The notes beneath the pieces were generated by a model that saw only the letters and a program-made list of their open reading frames with translations, was not told the origin of the DNA and did no database searches. Positions 36,405 through 56,000 of a DNA stretch of 64,000 nucleotides are shown piece by piece (the first letter of the stretch is position 1; each line of letters begins with the position of its first letter). Source of the stretch: Sabethes cyaneus (lineage: Eukaryota; Arthropoda; Insecta; Diptera; Culicidae); the NCBI RefSeq assembly GCF_943734655.1, contig NC_071354.1, forward strand, positions 163,185,142-163,249,141, in the 5' to 3' direction. The translations under genes and the position numbers were made by a program.

Positions 36405-37163
36405 CAGAGTGTGAGAGAGAGAGGGGTAGAGAGAGGGAGGGAGTGTAAAAGCTAGAAATGACAAGAAAAAGAAAGAAAGCGAAAGAAAGAAAAGGAATAG
36501 TAAAACGAGAAAAAGGAAAAGGAAAGTAAAAAACTAGAAGGATGAATGTAGATAGAGCAAAATAGAGCAAGAGTAACAGTGAGAGTTAATGTTTCGTCAA
36601 ATTACAATGTTCTTAAGAATGTAGACGTGACAAAGGAACGAAGTGTTATCAATAAATATATTTAATCTTAAATTAATTGCAAATCTTTCACATTGTAGCA
36701 CAAAATTCCAATAATGTACAAAATATTTACAAAGAACCATGTAAGCAATAAGCTGAGGAAATGTGCATACATTCGTGGGTCTAAGCCAATCAGATACATA
36801 CAGGCTTTACAGCCAAGACTCTTAGTACAGGGCAATTACGTTGCTCGTGGTTCCTCAATAATTCTTTAAACTACACTAATTAAAAAATGATTAAAGGAAA
36901 CATTACGGAAACAATCGGAATCAGTTTGTTCAAGATTGCAGCTGCTAAAGCATTTTCACGTGAAATTTCTGGCCAATTTCGTAAAATTTCACATGCATGG
37001 AGAGCTACGCGAAGTTTCTAATTTGATAGTTTTGTGATAGGTTATTAAATAGTATAAAATAAAGGAAAATTGGATTGGAAAAATGCATTCGGATTTGGTA
37101 AAAATAAAGCCATGAGGCAATATATATTGGTAAGCAGCGTAATTATTGTGCTTTCCGATTTCA
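36405..37163 (-). other. Purine-rich tract and Plrg1 3' flank
   Basis: 36405-36550 is almost pure A/G on the plus strand (GAGAGAGAGG… then AAAGAAAGAAAAGG). 36600-37163 would contain the 3' UTR of the minus-strand PLRG1 gene. An ATTAAA-type signal (TTTAAT, about 36660) is possible, no AATAAA was found. Confidence 0.4.
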
Positions 37164-38655
37164 TTAATACTTTCTTCGCTTAATTATCTCTGGTCGCCAA
37201 TTGACAGGATGTGATTCCTCGGAAGCTTCGTCGTCCTCTTTATAGATTTTTATGGTTTTATCAGCTTCAGTGGTAATCAATCTTGATCCTGACATATCAA
37301 AGGTCATTGAAAAAATTCCTGCCTCACTATCCATTGAACCTGGCTGAACGGCAGCCTGAAACCGCTGAAAGTTATAACCAGTACGCCAATCCCAAAAGAA
37401 CATAGTCCCATTATCTCCTCCAGACACCAGAACACCCTCCGGATTGACGGCCATACAATTGACTAAAGCGTTGTGGCCGTTAAGATTCTGAATAAAATTT
37501 CCTTCCGGACAACGCCACTGTTTAATATTATCCGGCGAGGCAGAAGCAAACATGTATAACGATGGATGTAGGACAATACTGCGAACACTTTTTTTATGAT
37601 TGGTCAACGAGCACATACTCTTTCCGGCTGCCAAGTCCCATAGTCGAACAGTTGAGTCGTGACTGCCTGTGATAATCTGCGGATTAGCAGCCTGACAGAC
37701 AACACTTGCGACCGTGTTCGTATGGCCAGTTAAAGTATGAACGTTGACTTTCGTTCGCATGTCCCAGACGCGAGCTGTAGAATCTCGACCTGCTGTTACC
37801 AGTACATCTATAGTAGGGTGAAGCGCCATAGTATAAACGGCAGACAAATGCCCATGGTAATGCCGAATAACTTTATTGTACTCCAAATCCCAACATTTTA
37901 CCTGTCGATCTTCTCCGCAGCTAAATAGGTACGGATGTCTTGGACTAACGCATAATCCTCGAACCGTACTAACATGACCAGTGAGAGATAGTTTCAATTT
38001 ACCACTTGCAAGGTCCCAAACTTTGATTACTCTATCTGCTGCTCCTGTAGCAAACCATTCATTGCCTGGTTCAACTGCGACACATCGTACCCAACCTAAA
38101 TGGCCGGATATAACACGATACAATTTCCAAGGAGCATGCCATTTGGGTTTTGGGATAGTCGGTGCCTTTTTCGGTAAAACTTGTAGGCTGTTTGTTCCGT
38201 TTTGTGAAGCGGCAGCTGCAGCTGGAACTAGTGCCGTTTGGTTACTCGAGTTATAATCCATTTCGCCTTCCGCTGTAATTGCCAACACTGAAAGATAAAA
38301 ACTTTATTAACATGAGTATCTTGGAAAATGTTTGAAAACATACTGCTATCTTGCGGTGGTTGAGCAAGTGTTTCAGATCTCCCAGTCTCACCGCACTTCA
38401 CAGCATTTTTAGCTTTCGCGGTTCGATCAAACACTAATTTGTAACTATCGCGCGCTTTGATGGAATATTTCATTTTTTCTCTGAAAATTAAAAACTTTCT
38501 ATAATAAATCAAAAATAAGCCGGATTACCGTAAATAACTTACAGGTTTTCATCAACCTCTGGAAGTAAAGCTTGGTTGGCTACAAAGAAATCGTGGGTTC
38601 GCTTTAAAGAGCGAAACACCAATGTATGCACTGAATGACGCTGAACCTCCTCCAT
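37164..38655 (-). CDS. Tango4: WD40 splicing factor PLRG1/Prl1 (Tango4)
   Basis: Three exons, 38655-38543, 38480-38344 and 38287-37164, join in frame to 457 residues. PLRG1 is a core member of the Prp19-CDC5L (NineTeen) complex, needed to activate the spliceosome in the nucleus. The N-terminus (MEEVQRHSVHTLVFRSLKRT) is the conserved PLRG1 start. Seven WD40 repeats run from about residue 143 (SGHLGWVRCVAVEPG) with WD boxes IKVWDLASG, VKCWDLEYN, ARVWDMRT, VRLWDLAAG, IKQWRCPEG and FFWDWRTG. The tail HPVNWRPEIIKRRKY is diagnostic. It is a little shorter than human PLRG1 (514), because the disordered linker between the N-terminus and the WD40 domain is compact. In exon 3 the Met codon is formed across the splice (A|TG). 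It is divergent from the gamma-SNAP gene. Confidence 0.95.
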
Positions 38656-38930
38656 AGCTACACTCTAAGTGGCAGAAAATACCAAAATATTTGAATATTC
38701 ACAAAAAAACTCAACTAAAAAACTTAGAACTCAATAAAAATTCACTGCTAATAAGAATCGAAATCGAAATCGAACTCGAGAAGCCACTAAGCCACACACA
38801 GACAAGAGACAACGCGTTACTGTTTTTGTTTATTTCTTTGACATATGGTATACACGGTAAACCTGTATAACCTTATAAGTGTGTAGAAACAACCAAAAGC
38901 AGGTTGACATTACCTATTTAGGCTGAGTGA

Positions 38931-39393
38931 TATCTGCACCAGCTACACTCTCTTTTTTTCTGGTGTAGCTGGTGCAGAAAAAGTGTATAGCCAAGGGTAA
39001 GTCACTGAGAACATTCCGTTCACCTCTTTCATGGAAATTTTGTTCAGTCTGTGCCTTACTGTGCTGCCGAGGTGCTGATCATGTGAAACCTGTCAAATTC
39101 GCCTGCGCTCAAATTGACCGTTTGATCGTTTTGACATTAACAAACATTGGCAGGGCTGCCAATTTCTAACATTTCAAAATTTAAATGTCAAAAAGGTGGG
39201 CCACAGTGTGCCATAAACTGTGAAATGAATGTACCGCAATTGCAATCAATGAGGTCAGCTGTTCCCTAAATTGAGCCTGCCTCAATGTTCTAAGCGACTT
39301 ACCCTTGTGTATAGCACAAAAAACGAAAACGAACAGTTTTGGTGCAAAAAAAGTTACACCGGTGTAGCTACACCGCAAAAACGAAAACGACAT
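38931..39393. mobile_element. Harbinger-derived MITE near Plrg1 start
   Basis: The left part (CTGCACCAGCTACACTC…TGGTGTAGCTGGTGCAG, 38935-38983) and the right part (GGTGTAGCTACACCGC then AAAAACGAAAACGACA, ending 39392) are the reverse complement of the left end of the Harbinger element at 27300-27440. It is thus a nonautonomous relative made mostly of the subterminal and terminal repeat. A hAT-type element has inserted into it. It lies about 280 bp upstream of the PLRG1 start codon and could affect its promoter. Confidence 0.75.
38992..39307. mobile_element. 316-bp hAT-type MITE, perfect 8-bp TSD
   Basis: Ends CAAGGGTAAGTCACTGAG and CTAAGCGACTTACCCTTG are inverted repeats with CA…TG tips. Perfect 8-bp duplications TGTATAGC lie at 38984-38991 and 39308-39315. 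These are hAT hallmarks. The host of the insertion is the Harbinger-derived MITE around it. No coding capacity. Confidence 0.88.
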
Positions 39394-39590
39394 AAGTTCA
39401 ACCTGAGTGAAAAAACAAACGTTTTGACAGTCGTTCGATTGGAACTAGGGCGAACCTAGGTTGAATCTAAGCAAAAACAAAAACACCAAAGTCCAACCTG
39501 AGTGAAAAAACAAACGTTTTGACAGCCGTACGATTGGAACTAGAGCGAACCTAGATTGGACCTGAGCAAAAACAAAACGCTATAATCAGG
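39394..39590. repeat. Two-copy ~96-bp tandem duplication
   Basis: Two adjacent copies begin AAGTYCAACCTGAGTG (39394 and 39489) and share CAAACGTTTTGACAG, CGATTGGAACTAG and GCGAACCTAG. They differ at only a few bases. No genes. Confidence 0.85.
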
Positions 39591-40236
39591 GGCTTGCGAT
39601 GAGTGCCATGTTTTTGATGCCAACATCTCAGCACATCTCGACAAGGTTGGCAGCAAATTTACCTGTCAGACGGGCGCTTTTCTTGCAATAGAACGCCCTT
39701 CGTTAAGTCGACTGTCAAACACCGTTCGTTAAGATAGGGATAGCACCCAGCGGGGTGGTGTGGCTGTCAAACTACATACATTGTACATGTCCCACTCATT
39801 GATTTTGGTACTTTTGGTTCTGGTGCCTACTTAAAGGTTTATTCATTTTCAGACTACCGAAATTGATTAGAAAGCAGTTAAACACAGCCTTTTAGCTATA
39901 ATTTAAGTAATATTAGCTGTTATTTTCGGTATACTGGCTGGTTCCAAGTAGTCGCCGTCCATGGATGTTTAGCCCGCAAAATTTTGACAATTTCACACCC
40001 CTGATAGCACCCCGCTGGCTATAATACTTCATTTGAGGAATGAGGACCCCTAGGCAAATAGAGAGAAAATTTAATTTCGCTCTTCGTGTCGTGCTATCTC
40101 TGTGATGTGGTCGTGTACTAAAATAATTAGAAGAGTCAAGAGTGTTCTGTCTTGCTGCGCTGTCTAAAATAATTTTATTCAGTATTGTTTTGCTAAATTA
40201 CAAAAATTCACGAAAACTGCACACAAAGGCGCTATA
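39591..40236. promoter_or_regulatory. Upstream region of gamma-SNAP
   Basis: Intergenic sequence directly before the gamma-SNAP start codon. GATAGCACCCAGCGGGGTG (39738) and an inverted relative TAGCACCCCGCTGGCTA (40005) may be the ends of another small foldback element, but they match poorly. The promoter and 5' UTR of gamma-SNAP should lie at about 40030-40236; no core motif was certain. Confidence 0.4.
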
Positions 40237-49285
<9,049 letters not shown>

Positions 49286-51955
49286 TATGTGTATTCAATT
49301 CAGAATGATCGAGATAGTGTGAAATACGCAAAAGGTACTATTATTATTGGTATTGATAGGTATATTTATGCAAAGATATATTATATAGGTATAGCTTATC
49401 AAAGCTCTTGGTATGTAAAAAATATCTTATTTAGATTTTTAAGTTAAGGTAAGGTTGAAATGGACACTATCAAAGTCGTCTTTCTACAGAACGTTTAAAT
49501 CAGATGCTTCTAGTCTTAATGTACCTACAGTCTCAGAAAAATGCGTGCCGGATATTGTTTTCTCTGCATTGTCTATATTATTGTTTGTCTTACTTGTTGA
49601 AAACTAGTATCGGTACCTCTTAAAAGGACACGTGCTAAAAGTTTAAAATAAGAGAAAAGCTATTGAATGTGTGTCGAACAGGCTTTACAGTCTGTTGCGC
49701 ATTTTCTGTAAAATAAAAACTCGTACCGTCATATACCTAAGTAAATCTTGGCAAATGGACAAAGTATGCATTAGCATTGCTGAAAAAAAGTCTCCCTCGC
49801 ATTTAGAAACGCTTAAAAGATGAAGGTACGAAAGCTTTGTCCGAAAATATTTTATATTATCCTAAAGCAATGTTTGATACCTAATAACTAAAAAAAATCA
49901 CGATGAAATAATTTCCAATTTATGTTTGAACCACAATCGAGTACATTTTCTATAACTTGTTGCAAAAAAAATCTCATTGGTATTAAAAATAATAATGGTT
50001 AATACTTCATCGCATAATTTGTTGTTACACTTCTACGTTTATTAGTAAACCGAGAGCTAAGCTATGACTACTTTAGAACCCAACTTATGTGCATGTAAGC
50101 AGCCATACCTATGCACTGAAAATGGGGCGTTCAGATGTTTTGTGACTATACCTTTATGAAGTATATAAAGGGCTTGTATTCTAAGTAACCCTCCGACATG
50201 TGAAAAGTTTCCTCTGGCCGAATCGATGACTTTTTTGAACCTTTGGAAGCCTACCAAGGCTGTTAAGGTCGTACGCAGTGATCGCCGCGTTAACTAGCGA
50301 TAATAATATTATCAATGACTGATCAGTTTCATAGGCCATTTTTAGTACTTGAACTAATGTTTTTTTCAAAATTCGAAAGGACATTTTTTAACTATTTTTT
50401 TTCTTTCTTGAGTGAAACATTTGTAAAACCATCCATTTATATTTCAAGCGACTCATAAGAAAATTAATGTTCTATTTCCTTGAAAGGGTATCATACTAAA
50501 TTGAACTGTTCCAGATGGCTCCATTATGTTGTGAAATCGTAATCGCTTTAAAGTGTAGATATGAGGGTGTAAAGAGACGAAACGCAAGCCGAACCAAATT
50601 CCCACACATAGTAAAACTGCATGAGAACCCATATGAAAAAAATGTTTAAAATTGTTAATTCTATGATAACAAGCGAATGCAAGCGCTGTTTTAGTGTTTA
50701 GTACAGGTTTGCTCCTAGCAATGCTTCAATTTTTATTCGCATAAACAAGCCTCAATCAATAACTGCCTATTAAGAGAAACGGCAGTCGGATTGCGTCCTA
50801 CTACGGTGCGGTGAAGATTTAAAAATATTTGACTAAATTTCATTCTCTCTCTATAATAAAGCTAATAAAATCAACTGCTACTGCAGTAGCTCTTAATGGC
50901 ATAGTATACATAAAAATATCAGAAAGCGTTGAAAAACTGACAATTGGCTTGAAGCGTTTGCACCAATTGGTCAAAGGCATTTACGAAACACGTACGTACT
51001 ATTAAAACAATATTAAACCATGTTGACGCATTCAATTGTAATGATAATAAATTAGATGAAAAATAATGCCACTTTCATGCATTCGAGGACATATCCGAAA
51101 TAATAAAATTTTGTGTGACTCGTGAGTCGCGCTAATATCAACTAATATTTTAACATCTCGTTTACAGCTAACTGTCTGGGTGGGTGGGAAAGCACATACC
51201 TATCACTGTGGCGGCGACAAACGCATTTTCAGTCGGTTATACCTCATTTACCATTCATTAACTGTTCCAATATTCGTTCCATAATCCCTATTTAGGTTCT
51301 ATGTTATTCTTTTCCATGTGTTGTGTGCGGTTAAGGGTATAGGTACCGACCGGAGATCGTTCAGGCAGAGATAATTTCGGCTTATCTTTTGAACTTTTCG
51401 GCACTCTTTTGTTGAAGCGTTTTTTTTTTCTTCGCGTCTCCCATGCTTTTCTTTAACGCTCTATGGATTAATATTTAAGATCGACACAGCGTTGAATTAT
51501 GTGGTACTACGATTGCATCTCATTCATCAATAAATTGTGTTTTTGTTGTTGCTTTGGTTTATTGCCGTATAAGTACCTACCTGAAAACAAATTATTGACA
51601 TCGATATTTGAAACAAATTTTTTCAAATGTGCTAGAATCGCAACTTGGAAGGGTAGAGTCTGACGACTTTCAAAAAATAGTTTTTCTATTCTCTATTCAT
51701 TTTCATCTCAGAAACATTCCGAAGATTTTTCAAGTTTTGTCAATTTTCTTATGTTTAAAACTTCAAACGCATTTTTCTCCAAACCGTTTTATCCAACGTT
51801 GGTGAACTTCTATAACAATAACTATAGCACCGCTCCTAACAAGATTTGGCACACTTGTTATCATATAAAATATCCATCCGTAATTTGGGTGTTTATTTTA
51901 AATACATCCACAACATGTTAGGTAAAAATCGGGCGGTTTCGTTTTAAGAAATATC
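49286..51955. other. Gamma-SNAP 3' flank and intergenic DNA
   Basis: The first 430 bases are probably gamma-SNAP 3' UTR, with AATAAA at about 49712. The rest has no supported genes; short frames at 50057-50384 and 51608-51805 show no recognisable features. Confidence 0.4.
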
Positions 51956-54420
51956 AGAAAAGTCGCGTACAAGACACGACCGCATGGATAACATGGCATT
52001 TGTAAAATTCGATATATGAACTCATCAACCATTTCTATTTCATCGCCGTCAATAGTCACTGTCCTTGTGAGGCAAACGTTGTTTTCTCTGAAGCCTCTTG
52101 ATGCGATATATTTGATTTGTAACCCAATCTTCCCAGCCTCTATTTTTAGTCTGGAGCAGAATGCCTCCGACGTCCCAAGGTTTGTAGTAATGAATTCGAG
52201 GTCGTCTGCGAAAGCTATGCACTTGGTTACTTTTATTGAAGTGCCGAGAATGCCCGCGAAATACGCGCGTATCACATCCCTCGCTCAAGAGTAGCTTTGA
52301 TCAGGCACGTTAGTTTTTCCGCGTAATCGTTCTCGTGCATTATCTGCCATAGCTGTTCGCGCTCGACAGTATCGTATGCAGCCGCGAATTTATGATGCGT
52401 GGGTACGATGTACTCCTGACATTTCTGGGGGACTTATCGAAGTGTGAAAACTAGATCCATTGTAGCACGGGTCCCCATAAAGCCCATCTGCTCTACGAAT
52501 TCTCTTGCTATTGAGGATAGACGACGTAAGAAATCTGGGAGAGTACTTTGTCGGTGGCGTTGATCAGCGTAATACCACGGTAGTTATATCAATCCAACCG
52601 ATTGCCTTTTTTGCAGATGGGACAAACCACACGTTCCATCCCTTCCTCCGGTAGCTTCTCCTTCTACCAAATCCTTGAAATTATCCAGTAAAGTAAATTT
52701 TCGTATAGTTTGCCGGGGCTTGGTCCTTTCCGGCGGCTCTATTACTCTTTAGTTGACCAATTTCTCAGTAAATTCTCTTCGAGATCGGGAGCCGACATGC
52801 TATTATCGTGTTTAAGGCATTCCTAGATTCCGTTTCGCCCAGATATCACAACATCTTAATTAAATCGTATGCATGTCAATTTTACATTAGAATTGTGTCA
52901 AAACAAGGTGAACAATAAATTGTTTTGCAGTCGTGCGTGTCCTCATATACAACTCATGACTGTAAATTATAAAGCAGTATAGATGATTGCAATATTAACA
53001 TTAACATATTCAGGAGTTTAATACTCCTGCGTGTTGCGTGTTATAAAAGCCGCTGTAGAAAATGCAAGATAGAATTACAAATAATCGTAACAATTTTCAC
53101 ACGTATATTGCCTTCACTTTGGTATTTATATGTTCTTATGTGGCGTGAAATATAACTTTTTTTGTTCAGATATGATGTCGTATTTCTTAGTTGCAATCGA
53201 GATATACAAACCAAATTGTTTACTGGGCGTCGCCTTCTGTTATATTTCCTTTGAGATGCTCATCGCAGAACTGCTTACATCTGTCGACCACCTTGCGCTC
53301 ATTTTCAACCAGGTTTCCCCCTCGTTCATACACATATCAGGCTTCGGTGTGTATCCTTTATTAGGGGATTAGTTCACCTTCTCAAAACACTCACATATCT
53401 CATTAGCCCGGAATAGTTCTAGCTCATCACGATCCTAGGTGTTTTTTACTTCTCAGGATCGTTGTCAACTGATTCCGCGCTCGTCGATACTTGGCCAAAT
53501 TCTCCCTGATGGCAATGCTTAGCCATCAAGCCATTTATTTCCCATTCCATCCACTGGCATTCCTCGTCAAACTAATCATTTCGTAAACTCATGGTATCTT
53601 CACTTAGCACCGCAGATGCTACGTCAATGACAGCCGAGGGTATCATTCTCCATCCGTCTATGGCGGTTGAAGCACCTAACTCCACAGAGGAAGGAAATGC
53701 TAGGTAATGGGCCGAGTTATCTGCACCTTGTAGGGAGCGTACGTTGGTGGTATTCGAGAAAAACCGGCCTGTGACGAGAATATGGTCGATTTGATTCAAT
53801 GTTTGTTGGTCAGATGATCTCTGGGTAGCTTTGTGGATATCTTTGCGGAGAAAGAAAGTGCTTCTGATCACCAGGCCTCGGGAAGGGGCAAAGTTAATGC
53901 ATCGCTAGCTGTTATCATTCCTATCGGTGTACAAGCTTTGCGGTCCGATCTGGTCGTTCATATCCCCGATGACGATCTTGATGTCCCGTGATGAGCAGCT
54001 GTCGCAAGTTGTCTCCAGCTGCGCATAGAACGCTCCCTTCTCGACGTCGGGTCTACCTTCGTGTGAACAACGTTTATGATGGTGTAGTTGAAGAAACGGC
54101 CTATATCCTCAACATGTTCATCCTTTCGTTGATCGCTTTCCAGTTCATTAAGCGATCCTGCATTTTGTCCATTACTACGATGCCCGTTCACAGCTCGTTG
54201 GTTGCTCCACCGCTCTGGTAAAAGTGGACCTTCCGGTACGAATCCTCCACACCTTCTCGCCTTTGTGACAGATCTTCTGCAGTGCCACGATGTCAAATTT
54301 TCGGGGTTCTAACTGATCGAGCAGCACCCTTACACCACCAAAAAAATTCAGCGATCTGCAGTTCCAGGTACCAAGTTTCCGTTCGATGCCCTTATTTCGT
54401 CGCCTTTGTCCATGCCGACT
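51956..54420 (-). pseudogene. Decayed, nearly full-length RTE LINE
   Basis: On the minus strand the polyprotein can be followed from the endonuclease start (LGTWNCRSLN, about 54385) through FFNYTIINVVHTKVDP (54095) and LNQIDHILVTGRFFSN (53790), the linker SSVELGASTAIDGWRM (53690), the RT (52750-52330) to CIAFADDLEFITTNLGTSEA (52215) and DGDEIEMVDEFIY (52050). Many stops and shifts are present. 52845-53235 is an AT-rich block absent from related copies, probably a later insertion. The C-terminal domain after 51960 is lost. Confidence 0.7.
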
Positions 54421-54466
54421 GTTCCAAGCAGATTTTTTTAGTGAAGAGTTTAGATAGGTAGCCGTA

Positions 54467-54656
54467 CACTCAAGTCTTTTTTTACACGGTTTGTTTTTTC
54501 CGATTACTTAAGAACGGTACAACTGAGGGACCATTTACAAACTACGTGACGAATGTCGGGCCACTCCAAAATGTATTGAGATATAAATGAATGGTCCCTA
54601 AGTTGCCCTGTTCTTATTAATCGAAAAAACAAACCGTATAAAAAAGTACTTGAGTG
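54467..54656. mobile_element. 190-bp TA-type foldback MITE
   Basis: CACTCAAGTCTTTTTTTACA at 54467 and its imperfect complement ending at 54656 extend into arms of about 80 bp each (through GGTTTGTTTTTTCGATTA, and CTGAGGGACCAT against ATGGTCCCTAAG). TA flanks both ends. Nearly the whole element can form a hairpin. Confidence 0.82.
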
Positions 54657-54714
54657 TACCAAGGTCTACGCTACCGAGTCTCGTGATGGGACTGCCATAT
54701 TATAGTGTCGAAAC

Positions 54715-55106
54715 CAGGGATGGTTCGATCACTTTGACTCAATTTTGATTCATTTGACATGACCGTCTCAGTCAAGCACAATTTGACAAAGTTATGTATG
54801 AGACATTTGTAGTACTCATTATTACCTACAATTTTGCAGAATAAAGTGTTGCTGTAACTTTTGTAGTTACGGCGCTACAATGCTAGTACCTCTTTAGTAA
54901 CTAAATGAACGCTCATTTAGTTTCTAAAGAGGTACTAGCATTATAACGCCGTAACTACAAAAGATACAACAAAACTTTATTCAGCAAAATTGCAGACCTA
55001 GTTATTATCTACAAATGTCCGATACTTCAATTTGTCAAATTTAGCTCGGCTAGGACGGTACTGTCAAATGAATCAAAACTGAGTCAAAATGATCGAACCA
55101 TCCCTG
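54715..55106. mobile_element. 392-bp hAT-type foldback MITE
   Basis: CAGGGATGGTTCGATCA at 54715 is matched by its complement TGATCGAACCATCCCTG ending at 55106. The arms extend almost to the centre; the AGTTTCTAAAGAGGTACTAGC block is close to a perfect inverted match of 54885-54905. Perfect 8-bp duplications GTCGAAAC lie at 54707-54714 and 55107-55114. CA…TG tips and 8-bp duplication fit hAT. Confidence 0.92.
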
Positions 55107-55114
55107 GTCGAAAC

Positions 55115-56000
55115 ACCACTGCGCCTCCGTCCCTACTGGTATGCGATCTTAGCTTAAACCGGGGTTGGTTATCCGATCTTCGCTAAGGTTGCTCGTATTT
55201 CGGCTAGTACCACGAGGAGGTAGGAATAGGAGTTGTTGGATAAGAGCCTGATTAACACTTTTCAGCCGTTCACCAACCATTTTCATTCTCTAACAATTGA
55301 AATATGATCCTCTTTATTCATGCGAATCGATGCGTTGATTTTTCGATCGATCGGTGCAAATATATTGAAAACCAACCAAGAAATCGCTGAGTTGTTAGCG
55401 CTCAGAAACTGACCACTTTTCGTTTTCCTATTTATTGGAATGACATCCTACCTTCTTCTTGTACGCTAGTCTTACATCGAAAAAAATGGGTCCCGGCAAA
55501 ATAATTCTTCTAATTAAATTCATCTCAATTTTTGATTTCAGATAATCCGTTCTAGAGTTATGATGCTTGCTCAACATAAAGTATTTTTGTTGGAAGGGAT
55601 CTTTCAAAATTCAAATCCAAATCTGCAGAACTCCCGAAACACAAGCAAACGAAAACAGCTGAAGCAGTGGAATCTATTTGAAATCTTAATGGTAATTTAC
55701 CATCAAACGCACAATCGCAACAAAGAGTGCCGTAATGCTTCTCTCGAATCAAATAAGTTTACGCAGCTTATAGCGTCTAAAATTTTGATTACTTCATAAA
55801 AATAAGGGCATATTATGAATTACCCAAATTGAATTTTTGCTTCCCAGACTTTTGTTGTTTTTCGTACTTTCATTCTGGATTCCTCATTCTAGACGCAATG
55901 GAGCAACTCAAACTAGTAACTAAATATACCAGCAAATTGTTTGAAATAAAATAGGGTTTACAGTCATATGATCATGTAGTTTGACTAAAGCACGAGTAAC
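55115..56000. other. Intergenic DNA with a dispersed repeat copy
   Basis: 55335-55485 is the second copy of the repeat at 46691-46985 (CGATCGATCGGTG…, CGCTGAGTTGTTAGCGCTCA, GGAATGACATCCTACC). Short frames on both strands at 55558-55799 are not recognisable. No gene supported. Confidence 0.4.

Noticed and set aside
39738..40022. Foldback MITE with AGCGGGGTG ends
   Set aside because: Only about ten bases match well and no target duplication is visible; left as a note in the promoter entry.
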